A stretch of 64,000 nucleotides of DNA from Shewanella sp. KT0246 (lineage in GTDB: Bacteria > Pseudomonadota > Gammaproteobacteria > Enterobacterales > Shewanellaceae): assembly GCF_019654955.1 (NCBI RefSeq), contig NZ_BPEV01000012.1, positions 57,220 through 121,219 on the forward strand, read 5' to 3'. The notes under the pieces are model-generated. The model was not told where the DNA came from and searched no databases. It worked only from the letters and a program-made list of their open reading frames with translations. The position numbers and the translations under genes are program-made. Within the stretch, counting starts at the first letter, position 1; the number at the start of each line of letters is the position of its first letter. Of the stretch, positions 1 through 8,370 are shown one piece after another.

Positions 1-98
1 ATTGCGTTTGCTTGTGTCATACGCTTTATGGCTTCGAAATGATGGCCTATCATAAAAACAACTGCTTTCGATAACAAGTAAGAATATTATTCAAGATG

Positions 99-122
99 AG
101 ACGTATAGACTTCTAGAAGTCT
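99..122 (+). promoter_or_regulatory. MetJ operator (three tandem met boxes)
   Basis: Three adjacent 8-mers, AGACGTAT, AGACTTCT and AGAAGTCT, match the MetJ consensus AGACGTCT at 6, 7 and 7 of 8 positions. MetJ with S-adenosylmethionine binds two or more tandem boxes to repress methionine genes. A weak -10-like TATTAT lies just upstream near 85-90, so the operator would sit at the transcription start. It precedes the lipoprotein gene at 147, with metA behind it. Confidence 0.8.
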
Positions 123-146
123 TAATGTATGATAAGGAGATTGGTT

Positions 147-572
147 ATGGGGAAAACGATGAAACACACACTCGCTAAATTAGTAATGCCTGTTGCGTTA
201 TCTTTTGCGTTAGTTGTAGGACTGGTTGGTTGTGCTTCACATAATGATCTGGTGACGATTTCAGGCGATGTGATGTATCGAGAACGCATTGCATTACCAG
301 CAGATGCGGTCATTAAAGTGCAGTTAAATGACGTCTCATTGCAAGATACAAAAGCGATTGTGATGGCAGAAATGATCACTGATAACGTGACAACACCGCA
401 TCAGTTTGAGTTTCAACTTGCCAGAGATCAGTTTCAACAAGGCCATACTTATGCAATTGGTGCACGCATCGAAGTTGATGGCAAATTGTGGTTTATCAAT
501 ACCCAGTCTTACGTTGTAGACATTAATGGAACTGAACCCGTTAATGTACTCGTGAATAAAGTCGGTGGGTAA
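147..572 (+). CDS. ybaY: YbaY-family lipoprotein
   Basis: A predicted lipoprotein of 141 residues. The signal peptide ends in a lipobox LVGC with the lipidated cysteine at residue 29. The rest resembles the YbaY/YscW family, a small beta-sandwich fold found on E. coli YbaY and on type III secretion pilotins. The first ATG at 129 lacks a ribosome site; AAGGAG at 134-139 is spaced 7 nt from the ATG at 147, which is chosen here. A met-box array lies directly upstream and metA follows 93 nt later on the same strand, so the gene may be co-transcribed with metA. Its biochemical role is unknown, and a pilotin-like or envelope-stability role is only an inference from the family. Confidence 0.8.
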   Translation: MGKTMKHTLAKLVMPVALSFALVVGLVGCASHNDLVTISGDVMYRERIALPADAVIKVQLNDVSLQDTKAIVMAEMITDNVTTPHQFEFQLARDQFQQGHTYAIGARIEVDGKLWFINTQSYVVDINGTEPVNVLVNKVGG

Positions 573-581
573 TCATTACAG

Positions 582-618
582 TGCATTGAGTTAATATCTT
601 GATAATTAACTCAATGCA
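582..618 (+). other. Long perfect hairpin between lipoprotein gene and metA
   Basis: TGCATTGAGTTAAT (582-595) is the exact reverse complement of ATTAACTCAATGCA (605-618), giving a 14-bp stem with a 9-nt loop. No T-tract follows, so it is not a classical terminator. It may be an RNA processing or stability element, or a weak attenuator ahead of metA. Confidence 0.6.
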
Positions 619-665
619 ATAATGGTTTATTGCACCGAATGTTTTTGTATTAAAAGGTGCCTTTA

Positions 666-1610
666 ATGCCGGTTAGAATTCCAGACAATTTACCTGCTGC
701 AGAAATTTTAGAATCAGAAAATATCTTCGTGATGTCCGAAACTCGGGCTGCAAACCAAGATATTCGACCTATGCGGGTACTTATTCTAAATCTTATGCCA
801 AATAAGATTGAAACCGAAACTCAACTCTTACGTTTATTAGGTAACACACCTTTGCAAGTGGACGTCGACTTATTGCGTATTCACGACAAAGCATCAAAGC
901 ATACTTCTATTGACCATATGAACACCTTTTATCGTGATTTTGAGGCGGTAAAAAGTAAAAACTACGATGGCTTAATAATCACTGGCGCGCCCCTTGGCCA
1001 ATTGGATTTTGAAGATGTGGTGTATTGGGAGCACATAAAAGAGATTATTGATTGGTCGCAGCAACATGTAACTTCAGTATTATTTTTGTGCTGGGCCGCT
1101 CATGCTGGTCTGTTTCACTTATATGATTTGCATCGTAAATTATTAGATGAGAAACGCTCAGGGGTATTTTGTCACCGTCGTTCAACGAAACCGCATCCTT
1201 TGTTACGCGGATTTGATGATGAGTTTTTTGCACCGCACTCCCGTTTTGCTGAGATGAATGTGGAAGACATTAAACAACATCCAGATCTTGAAGTATTGGC
1301 AGAGTCTGAACAAGCTGGCGCCTATATTGTGCTGAGCCGCAATAGCCGTAACTTGTTTGTAATGGGTCACCCTGAGTATCAAAAGTCGACTTTACAAGAT
1401 GAATACGAGCGAGATCTTGCACAAGGACTTAATCCATCAGTGCCGAGTCATTACTTTAGAAATGACGACCCAAACGAAGAAGCAATTGCAAGGTGGCACA
1501 GTCATGGCAGTTTACTTGTCAGTAATTGGCTAAACTATTACGTTTATCAGCTTACGCCATATGATCTTTCTGATATGAGCGGCATCACACCGTGGGAATC
1601 TGAAAATTAA
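666..1610 (+). CDS. metA: Homoserine O-succinyltransferase
   Basis: MetA (314 aa) transfers an acyl group from acyl-CoA to the hydroxyl of L-homoserine, the first committed step of methionine synthesis. The sequence aligns with E. coli MetA (309 aa) over its whole length. The nucleophile is Cys142 (FLCWAAHAG), followed by a conserved GHPEY histidine. Residue 111 is Gly ([10 protein letters not shown]); in this family Gly111 goes with succinyl-CoA use and Glu111 with acetyl-CoA use, so a succinyltransferase is favoured. A GTG at 657 is possible, but the ATG at 666 matches the E. coli N-terminus and has AAAAGGTG 6-7 nt upstream. Three met boxes at 99-122 imply MetJ control through the upstream gene. 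Confidence 0.96.
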   Translation: MPVRIPDNLPAAEILESENIFVMSETRAANQDIRPMRVLILNLMPNKIETETQLLRLLGNTPLQVDVDLLRIHDKASKHTSIDHMNTFYRDFEAVKSKNYDGLIITGAPLGQLDFEDVVYWEHIKEIIDWSQQHVTSVLFLCWAAHAGLFHLYDLHRKLLDEKRSGVFCHRRSTKPHPLLRGFDDEFFAPHSRFAEMNVEDIKQHPDLEVLAESEQAGAYIVLSRNSRNLFVMGHPEYQKSTLQDEYERDLAQGLNPSVPSHYFRNDDPNEEAIARWHSHGSLLVSNWLNYYVYQLTPYDLSDMSGITPWESEN

Positions 1611-1655
1611 CTCTGTTACCTTTTTCTGAATAAACTCCGTTAAAACACTTGTTTG

Positions 1656-1690
1656 AGAGTCATTTAGTCTTACTAGATGGCTCTTTTTGT
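1656..1690 (+). terminator. Rho-independent terminator of metA
   Basis: AGAGTCAT pairs with ATGGCTCT (one G-U pair), extended by TAGT/ACTA, and TTTTT follows. It lies 46 nt after the metA stop. Confidence 0.8.
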
Positions 1691-1883
1691 ATATATGCTA
1701 AATATAAAAATACCCATAAGAATTAGAGATTGATGCTGGCTTCATACTTGGGGATGAAATGTTTTACCGACTATGTCGTCATAGAGTTTCTTCGGTTAGG
1801 ATTTTTGAATACTTAGTTAACGTAGCCGAGTCTTTCTGAGTAGAAATTTCAAACGGAACTGATTTTTATACGAGGGTATTCAA

Positions 1884-4211
1884 TTGAATAACAACAAATT
1901 AATCCCACTAGCGTTCGCTATTGCTGGGCTCTCAGGAAGTTTGCAGGCTGCAGAGCATGCTCCAATACCACAAACCGGTGCTTTTGATATGGTGATTGCT
2001 GATGAGCAAAAACTAATTCAAATGCTTAAAAATTCTGGAAAAATATCGCAAACAGCCTCTTTAAAAGAAGCTGAGTCGGCGCTAAAAGTGTATTTGAAAA
2101 AGCGTCAAGCTGAAGCAATCGTGAATGCAGCAGCTCAAGATGCAGCAATCACCAATCATTATTCAATGACTCAGGAAATTAAAAGTAAAACTAAAATGGA
2201 CCGCCGCCACGAAGCATCGAAAGGCAGCTTAACAGGGCGCTCTATTCGTAATAGTCCCGGTAATGTACAAGAAGAGTTATATGATGGTCCAACTCGTGAA
2301 GCACGAGTTCTCGCTATTCTAATGGAGTTTCCAGATTTTGTTCATAACTCAATCTTGCCAGAAGAGTCAGGCATGTATTACGAGGATTATAATCAAGATC
2401 ATTACCGTCAAATCCTCTTTGGAGATGATGGTTGGGTAGCACCAAATGGTCATCATGCCAATTCGTTTCGACAATTCTATGAAAAGCAATCTGGTGATAG
2501 CTACACTGTCACTGGCGATGTTGCTGGTTGGTATATGGCAACAATGCCAGCGGCATTTTACGGTAATAATGTCGATGGTGATGCCCGTAGTTTAATTCGT
2601 GAGGCGCTAACAGCGGCATCATTAGATCCAACATTAGATTTGAGTCAATTTGATATTGAAGATCGCTACGATCTTGATGGAGATGGTAACTATTGGGAGC
2701 CTGATGGATTAGTGGATCACGTGATGGTGTTCCATTCTACCGTGGGTGAAGAGGCTGGGGGAGGCCAAGTCGGTGAAGATGCTATTTGGTCACATCGCTG
2801 GAACCTCGGTGGTGTATACGGTATTCCTGGTTCGGCAACTGATGTTCCTTATTGGGGAGGTGTGATGGGGGCTTTTGATTATACAATTGCTCCTATTGAT
2901 AGTGCTGTGGGTGTAATCAGCCATGAGTATGGCCATGATTTAGGGTTACCCGATGAATATGATACGCAATACACAGGTGAAGGCGAGCCAGTATCCATGT
3001 GGTCAGTCATGTCTTCTGGTAGTTGGGCAGGTGAATTAGGCGGTACTGAGCCTGTAGGCTTTAGTCCATTTGCTAAAGAGCATCTTCAAGCCACTCTTGG
3101 TGGTAACTGGCAACATGGTGCGATTGTTAACTTTGATGATATTCCTCGTCGTGGAGTTGTGGGTTTACTGGACCAAGCATCCAGTAAAGGAACGAATCAT
3201 GATGTAATTAAAATTACCCTTCCTAACAAGGTGCAAGTGGTTACTGAGCCGACAAGTGGTGAGTATGCTTATTTCAGTGGTTCTGGAGATAACTTACAAA
3301 ACTTGATGGGAATGGCTGTCGATTTAACAGCTGCTACAACTTCCTCAATTCAGTTCCAAACGTGGTATGACATTGAAACTGATTGGGATTACGCTTACGT
3401 AATGGCGGTAGGTGATTTTGGTCAAGTGATGCTAGAGGGTAATATTACCTCTACAACTAACCCAAATGATACCAATCTAGGTAATGGAATCACGGGGGCA
3501 TCTTCAGGTTGGATTAATGCTGAATTTGATTTAACGTCTCTTGCTGGTAATGCGTTTAATTTATACGTCATGTATCAAACTGATGCTGCCGTTTCTAACC
3601 CTGGAATGTACGTTGACGATATTAGTCTAGTCGTTGATGAAGTAGAGACCTTTGCTGCGAATGCTGATTCATCGCCAGAAATGATGATGTTAGATGGCTT
3701 TGAAATATCTTCTGGCTCTTCTGAAACTGAGCATTATTATCTGGTCGAGTGGCGTACTCATCATGATGTTGATAGCGGCTTAGAGCATATAAATGTAGCT
3801 GGCCAACCGATGACCTATGAGAAAGGTATGTTGATTTGGTATGTCGATAATCAATTTTCTGACAACTGGGTTGGTGTGCACCCTGGCGATGGTTTCTTAG
3901 GTGTGGTTGATGCTGATCAAAATACCTTGTCTTGGAGTAATGGCAATGTTGCGACGACTCGTTATCAAATTCACGATGCAACCTTCAGAATAGATAGACC
4001 TGAAAAAATGTTTATCGATTTGTCGGAGCAATATGGCATCACTATGTATGATAACCGCACTCGTGCGCAACGTACATTTAGAGATTCGCGTGATTACACT
4101 GGCGGTGATTTACTTGACGCTGGACGAAATATTCCAGAATACGGACTAACGATTCGATTAATCAATCAAAGTGAAGACAGAAGTGTAGGTGCTGTGATGA
4201 TTACCAAATAA
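1884..4211 (+). CDS. Secreted M6-family zinc metalloprotease (immune inhibitor A-like)
   Basis: A secreted protease of 775 residues. It starts at TTG, with CGAGGG upstream and a signal peptide ending near LQA (residues 20-22). The zinc-binding motif HEYGHDLGLPDE begins at His347, with Glu348 catalytic and His351 as second ligand, typical of peptidase family M6 (Bacillus immune inhibitor A, Vibrio PrtV). Residues 25-130 look like a propeptide, 130-420 the catalytic domain, and 450-600 a beta-rich, MAM-like region containing an Asp/Thr-rich segment. No PKD repeats are visible, unlike PrtV. Family members degrade host or environmental proteins. The gene stands alone, with its own terminator downstream. 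Function is inferred from family and motif. Confidence 0.9.
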   Translation: MNNNKLIPLAFAIAGLSGSLQAAEHAPIPQTGAFDMVIADEQKLIQMLKNSGKISQTASLKEAESALKVYLKKRQAEAIVNAAAQDAAITNHYSMTQEIKSKTKMDRRHEASKGSLTGRSIRNSPGNVQEELYDGPTREARVLAILMEFPDFVHNSILPEESGMYYEDYNQDHYRQILFGDDGWVAPNGHHANSFRQFYEKQSGDSYTVTGDVAGWYMATMPAAFYGNNVDGDARSLIREALTAASLDPTLDLSQFDIEDRYDLDGDGNYWEPDGLVDHVMVFHSTVGEEAGGGQVGEDAIWSHRWNLGGVYGIPGSATDVPYWGGVMGAFDYTIAPIDSAVGVISHEYGHDLGLPDEYDTQYTGEGEPVSMWSVMSSGSWAGELGGTEPVGFSPFAKEHLQATLGGNWQHGAIVNFDDIPRRGVVGLLDQASSKGTNHDVIKITLPNKVQVVTEPTSGEYAYFSGSGDNLQNLMGMAVDLTAATTSSIQFQTWYDIETDWDYAYVMAVGDFGQVMLEGNITSTTNPNDTNLGNGITGASSGWINAEFDLTSLAGNAFNLYVMYQTDAAVSNPGMYVDDISLVVDEVETFAANADSSPEMMMLDGFEISSGSSETEHYYLVEWRTHHDVDSGLEHINVAGQPMTYEKGMLIWYVDNQFSDNWVGVHPGDGFLGVVDADQNTLSWSNGNVATTRYQIHDATFRIDRPEKMFIDLSEQYGITMYDNRTRAQRTFRDSRDYTGGDLLDAGRNIPEYGLTIRLINQSEDRSVGAVMITK

Positions 4212-4244
4212 AGTGTTTTGAAGCGAAAGCAGATTAAACCTTAC

Positions 4245-4275
4245 AAAAAGCGCTGATATCAGCGCTTTTTTATTT
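4245..4275 (+). terminator. Rho-independent terminator after M6 protease gene
   Basis: A perfect inverted repeat reads AAAAAGCGCTGA then TATCAGCGCTTTTT, followed by further T residues. Confidence 0.9.
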
Positions 4276-4428
4276 TATTTTTTAAGCCTAATTACGGAGT
4301 AATCTATTGCAATTATTGTTTCTATAGCTAAGTTGAATGAGAAAAACTTAAACCTTAGAATTTTTGACTAATAATTGACTTTTAATCGCTTAAATACCTA
4401 TGACTTAGTTTCTGATTTTTCACTGCTT

Positions 4429-4458
4429 TTCAGACAAAGTCACTATTGTTGTTATAAT
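4429..4458 (+). promoter_or_regulatory. Sigma-70-like promoter of the GGDEF gene
   Basis: A consensus -10 TATAAT at 4453-4458 lies about 18 bp after a weak -35 TTCAGA. It sits 33 nt before the GTG start of the following gene. Confidence 0.5.
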
Positions 4459-4491
4459 GTTAAAGTCGACATGGCTCAATAGGGACTTTCA

Positions 4492-6489
4492 GTGATTTTA
4501 TACTCCTTCATGCATCACACACATACCAGACTTTGTCGATACGCTTCTGTCATTTCGCTATTGAGCGCAATGGCATTGAGCAGTTCAGTACTCGCAGGCG
4601 ATTTTCTAACTACTGAAGCGGGGACTGCAAATGCCTCAAAAACAATCACGGAAGCTGCTGTTGAAGGCAGTAATGAAGTAAGAATTGAAGAATATCTCGA
4701 AAAGAATATTGAACAACTAAAACTCAAATTATCTACGATTGAAGCGACTGATGCCCGTTTAGCTTTTTTATTGGATCAAAAAGAGAAACTAGCTGATTGG
4801 AGCATACAACAACGAGCGCAGTTTTATCATTTGTTAGCGATTGAACAAGAGGCGAATGCGCAACTGGATAACGCTTATGCCAGCTACAATGATGCGATTG
4901 CGATACTTGAAACAGAGCCTGTGTCTGACATGCTGGTGACAAGTTACATTGAGCGCTCCTATATCATCTATTTACAAACTAACTCACAAGCCACTTATTG
5001 CCCTGACAGAGAACACGCATTAACCCTTGCTAGGCAATTAAGCTCCCCAGATATTCTCGTTAAAGCTCTGACTCAAAGTGCGTTTTGCTATGCAGATGTG
5101 GACCGATTCGAAGAAGGACTGAGTCGACTAGATGAAGCTTTGATATTAGCAAGAAAACATCAGTTTACGGCCAATAGACAAGCTATGATTTATAACTCCA
5201 CTGGAGCTATTTATCGCTCTAATGGCTTACATAAATATGCCTTTGAGTATTTCCGTGAAGCTTATAATTTATGGCGTTCAGTTAACGATTATCAAGATAT
5301 GTTTAACATGCTTCATAATATGGTGGGTGAATCGATAAAAGTATCGGATTGGGAAACGGCCGAAATTAATGTTGCTGCTTTATTTACATTAGCTGAGCAA
5401 CACCCAGACTTTAACGATTTCCTGTTTTTTGCTTATAGTAATGCAGGAAGAACTCAGTTCTTTCAACAAAACTTTGATCAAGCTATCGAACATTTAGAGG
5501 CGGCATTACTGATAAAAGACACCACCAAAGAAACATATTTCATCGATTTGATTTATGGCTATTTATCCCTAAGTTATATGCAACAAAATGATGCTGAAAA
5601 AGCTTTTGAAATGGCATCTTTATTTATCAACTCTAATAGTTATCAGTCGAGTCCCATTTTTTTAAAATCTTCAGTATTGGCATTGGAGAAGTTCGCTGTT
5701 CAGGATTATCAGCAAAGCTTTAATTTATTACTCAATAGCCTTGGTAATGAACGAAAAACCTACGCTTCAATGATGGATAAAGATGTTATTTACTCTTCTT
5801 TAGAGCACAGTGCCAAAGTTTCAGAATACGAAGTGCAAATTCTTGAAAATCAGTTATCAATAAACTTACTCAAACTTAAATCAGAAACAGACAAGCAACA
5901 GATTTCAAAACTGAGCTTATTAGTCACAGCCCTTATTATTGCGGTACTTTTGGTGATAATGGCATTTTTAGTACAGTCGCGCCGTTTTTTTAAGCGTCGC
6001 TCGCAGACAGACTATATGACGGGGATTGCTAACCGTCGATATACCATGGAGAAGGGCGGAAAAATATTTGCAGCTGCGCAAAAACGCAATGAAACTTTGG
6101 CTGTCATTATTTTTGATATCGATAAATTTAAAGCCATTAATGATACATATGGCCATGGAATTGGTGATTTGGCGATTAAAGCCACGGCAAGTAAAGCTAG
6201 AAATTGGTTTAAGAAGCGTGATTTGCTTGGCCGAATTGGTGGTGAAGAGTTTTTATTGATTCTTCCAAATACTAATTTAGACCAAGCTGTGGATATTGCT
6301 GAACGTCTGCGTTTGAGTATTGAGCAACACCAATTTCAATTTAACGATATAAAACTTCAGTTTACAATCAGCTTAGGGGTTAGCGTAAAGTTGGATGACA
6401 CAGAAAGTCTGGCTCAATTAATCAAATGTGCAGATACAGCGTTATATAAAGCAAAAAACAACGGACGTAATCAGGTGTTTTCAGCTTAG
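4492..6489 (+). CDS. TPR-GGDEF membrane diguanylate cyclase
   Basis: This 665-residue protein probably makes cyclic di-GMP from two GTP. After an N-terminal signal segment (about 1-36), residues 40-430 form alpha-helical tetratricopeptide-like repeats predicted to be periplasmic. A transmembrane helix follows at about 474-495, and then a cytoplasmic GGDEF domain. The catalytic motif is GGEEF (583-587), preceded by a DIDKFKAINDTYGH block, so the active site looks intact. The residues where an inhibitory RxxD site would lie read KKRD, so product inhibition at that site is doubtful. GTG at 4492 is preferred over the ATG at 4510 because AGGGA is 6 nt upstream. The TPR region may sense a periplasmic peptide or protein; the ligand is unknown. 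Confidence 0.88.
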   Translation: MILYSFMHHTHTRLCRYASVISLLSAMALSSSVLAGDFLTTEAGTANASKTITEAAVEGSNEVRIEEYLEKNIEQLKLKLSTIEATDARLAFLLDQKEKLADWSIQQRAQFYHLLAIEQEANAQLDNAYASYNDAIAILETEPVSDMLVTSYIERSYIIYLQTNSQATYCPDREHALTLARQLSSPDILVKALTQSAFCYADVDRFEEGLSRLDEALILARKHQFTANRQAMIYNSTGAIYRSNGLHKYAFEYFREAYNLWRSVNDYQDMFNMLHNMVGESIKVSDWETAEINVAALFTLAEQHPDFNDFLFFAYSNAGRTQFFQQNFDQAIEHLEAALLIKDTTKETYFIDLIYGYLSLSYMQQNDAEKAFEMASLFINSNSYQSSPIFLKSSVLALEKFAVQDYQQSFNLLLNSLGNERKTYASMMDKDVIYSSLEHSAKVSEYEVQILENQLSINLLKLKSETDKQQISKLSLLVTALIIAVLLVIMAFLVQSRRFFKRRSQTDYMTGIANRRYTMEKGGKIFAAAQKRNETLAVIIFDIDKFKAINDTYGHGIGDLAIKATASKARNWFKKRDLLGRIGGEEFLLILPNTNLDQAVDIAERLRLSIEQHQFQFNDIKLQFTISLGVSVKLDDTESLAQLIKCADTALYKAKNNGRNQVFSA

Positions 6490-6939
6490 AGTCATTTACT
6501 TAATTAAGCTGACTGTATAAACCTAAACCCGCAAGCGAGTTTGTTGTGACTTAAATACATATAACCAAGTGCAAATGGTTTAGGCTCAGCTGTTGTTTAT
6601 GATGGCAGCTTATAGCTTGACTATTATAGCTTGACTACCTAAAGTTTAGCCCTTAGACATTGCAGCAATCAACCTCGAAACCTTATCATAGCCCAACACC
6701 ATGGTTTTCATATTCTAATACTCCACTTCCACACCTTAATACTTAATTCTTCCCCAGTATAGAGTTGTTCCATATCGGATGCTTAAAGGCCTTAATTAAG
6801 CTAATAACTCAGTTTAAGCTCAATACTGATTCGACTTTTAACTTACTTTAATCAAATTATTCAATATCTTATTGTGATTGTAAATTTTCAATGACAGCTA
6901 TTTAAAATACTTGATGTTAATTTAATGGATTTTTCTTGC
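6490..6939. other. Gene-free AT-rich interval
   Basis: No credible gene was seen between the GGDEF gene and the operator sites of the degradation operon. The only structure noted is a 14-bp tandem duplication at 6611-6638. Confidence 0.6.
6611..6638. repeat. 14-bp tandem duplication
   Basis: TATAGCTTGACTAT is followed at once by TATAGCTTGACTAC, differing only in the last base. Confidence 0.8.
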
Positions 6940-6955
6940 TTTACGTTAGCGTAAA
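6940..6955 (+). promoter_or_regulatory. TTTACG/CGTAAA palindrome, possible LiuR-type operator
   Basis: TTTACG-TTAG-CGTAAA is an inverted repeat about 100 nt before the first gene of the branched-chain degradation operon. MerR-type LiuR regulators of leucine/isoleucine-valine degradation genes in proteobacteria bind ACGT-containing palindromes of this kind. The assignment is from memory of the motif and is not proven. Confidence 0.4.
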
Positions 6956-6967
6956 CGTCACAGTGTG

Positions 6968-6989
6968 AATATTGAACTAGATCACATTT
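6968..6989. promoter_or_regulatory. CRP-like site
   Basis: On the minus strand, AAATGTGATCTAGTTCAA begins a 22-bp site that agrees with the CRP consensus at about 18 positions; the TGTGA half is perfect and the other half is degenerate. Catabolite control of a degradation operon would make sense. The promoter hexamers are not clear, so the mode of action is open. Confidence 0.5.
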
Positions 6990-7041
6990 TACTGTGTATT
7001 AATCTCGGCCATCTTGATAGCCGGTTTACAGCGGAGAAGTT

Positions 7042-8229
7042 ATGAGCACTACATCACCACAAGATATCGTTATCGTCGCAGCAAAACGCACCCCAATGGG
7101 CGGATTTCAAGGCGCTTTATCAGCCGTTACATCACCTACATTAGCAGCTACAGCAATTAAAGGTTTAGTCGCGCAAACGAATATCGATACTCAGCAAATA
7201 GATGAAGTGCTAATGGGCTGTGTATTACCGGCAGGTTTAGGCCAAGCTCCAGCGCGTCAAGCAAGCCTAGGTGCTGAACTGCCGCTAAGTGTTGGCGCAA
7301 CGACAGTCAACAAAGTTTGTGGTTCAGGCATGAAAACAGTGATGTTAGCTCACGATTTGATTAAAGCTGGCTCAAGTGAAGTGGTTATTGCAGGTGGCAT
7401 GGAAAGCATGACTCAAGCGCCTTACTTATTGGATAAAGCCCGTGGTGGGATGCGTATGGGCCACGGGAAAGTGCTCGATCACATGTTCCTTGACGGTCTT
7501 GAAGATGCCTACACTGGCGGCGCAATGGGAACATTCGCTCAAAAAACGGCAGATGACTTTGGTTTAACCCGCGAAGGTATGGATCAATTTGCCCTAAGTT
7601 CACTCGAAAAAGCCAACGCGGCAATTAATTCAGGTGCGTTCAAACAAGAAGTTGTGCCAGTCACCATTACTAGCCGTCGCGGCGATGTCACTATCGATAC
7701 TGACGAGCAGCCTGGTAACGCTCGACCAGAAAAAATTCCTACATTGCGACCTGCGTTTGCTAAAGACGGCACGATTACAGCGGCAAACTCAAGTTCAATT
7801 TCAGATGGCGCAGCAGCATTAATGCTTATGAGCCGTGAAAAATCTGAGTCATTAGGACTAGAAGTTATGGCAACCATTAAAGGCCATACAACTCACTCTC
7901 AAGAGCCTTCAATGTTTACAACTGCGCCAGTCGGGGCAATGAACAAGCTCTTTGACAAAGTGAACTGGTCTAAAGGCGATGTTGATTTATTTGAAATTAA
8001 CGAAGCGTTCGCCATGGTAACGATGTTGGCGATTAGTGAATTGCAGCTTGACGAAACCAAAGTGAATATCAATGGCGGCGCGTGTGCATTGGGTCACCCA
8101 ATTGGTTGTTCTGGTGCCCGCGTACTCGTGACCCTTATTCACGCGTTAAAAGCGAAAGGGCTATCAAAAGGTGTCGCATCACTTTGTATTGGTGGCGGTG
8201 AAGCGACTGCGATGGCTATCGAAGTATAA
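7042..8229 (+). CDS. Acetyl-CoA C-acyltransferase (thiolase)
   Basis: A thiolase of 395 residues. Cys93 (KVCGSGMK) is the acyl-accepting nucleophile; His352 (GHPIGCSGAR) and Cys382 (SLCIGGGEA) complete the usual site. It leads an operon that otherwise encodes valine/isoleucine catabolism, so the likely reaction is cleavage of 2-methylacetoacetyl-CoA to propionyl-CoA and acetyl-CoA, although acetoacetyl-CoA may also be used. The start has AGCGGAGAAG just upstream. A palindrome and a CRP-like site lie 50-100 nt before it. In Shewanella the equivalent gene opens the ivd operon; that name is from memory, so no symbol is assigned. Confidence 0.92.
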   Translation: MSTTSPQDIVIVAAKRTPMGGFQGALSAVTSPTLAATAIKGLVAQTNIDTQQIDEVLMGCVLPAGLGQAPARQASLGAELPLSVGATTVNKVCGSGMKTVMLAHDLIKAGSSEVVIAGGMESMTQAPYLLDKARGGMRMGHGKVLDHMFLDGLEDAYTGGAMGTFAQKTADDFGLTREGMDQFALSSLEKANAAINSGAFKQEVVPVTITSRRGDVTIDTDEQPGNARPEKIPTLRPAFAKDGTITAANSSSISDGAAALMLMSREKSESLGLEVMATIKGHTTHSQEPSMFTTAPVGAMNKLFDKVNWSKGDVDLFEINEAFAMVTMLAISELQLDETKVNINGGACALGHPIGCSGARVLVTLIHALKAKGLSKGVASLCIGGGEATAMAIEV

Positions 8230-8257
8230 AAACAGCACGAATTATTCAACAAGACTC

Positions 8258-8325
8258 AAGTACTGAAAGAGCTCGGCAGTTATTGGCAACAATAATTAGC
8301 CATAATAAAAAAGCCGTCAGTACTT
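8258..8325 (+). other. Inverted repeat between thiolase and mmsA
   Basis: AAGTACTGA (8258-8266) is the exact reverse complement of TCAGTACTT (8317-8325), enclosing 50 nt. There is no T-tract at the end of the stem. It could fold in the operon mRNA and alter expression or processing between the first two genes. Confidence 0.45.
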
Positions 8326-8370
8326 AACTTTTACAGAGCTTTGGGGCTCAACAGGGATTTAGGAAGCATC

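Noticed and set aside
3622..3981. 119-codon minus-strand frame inside the M6 protease gene
   Set aside because: Its His/Gln-rich composition is what antisense reading of this gene gives; there is no ribosome site and the plus-strand gene is continuous.
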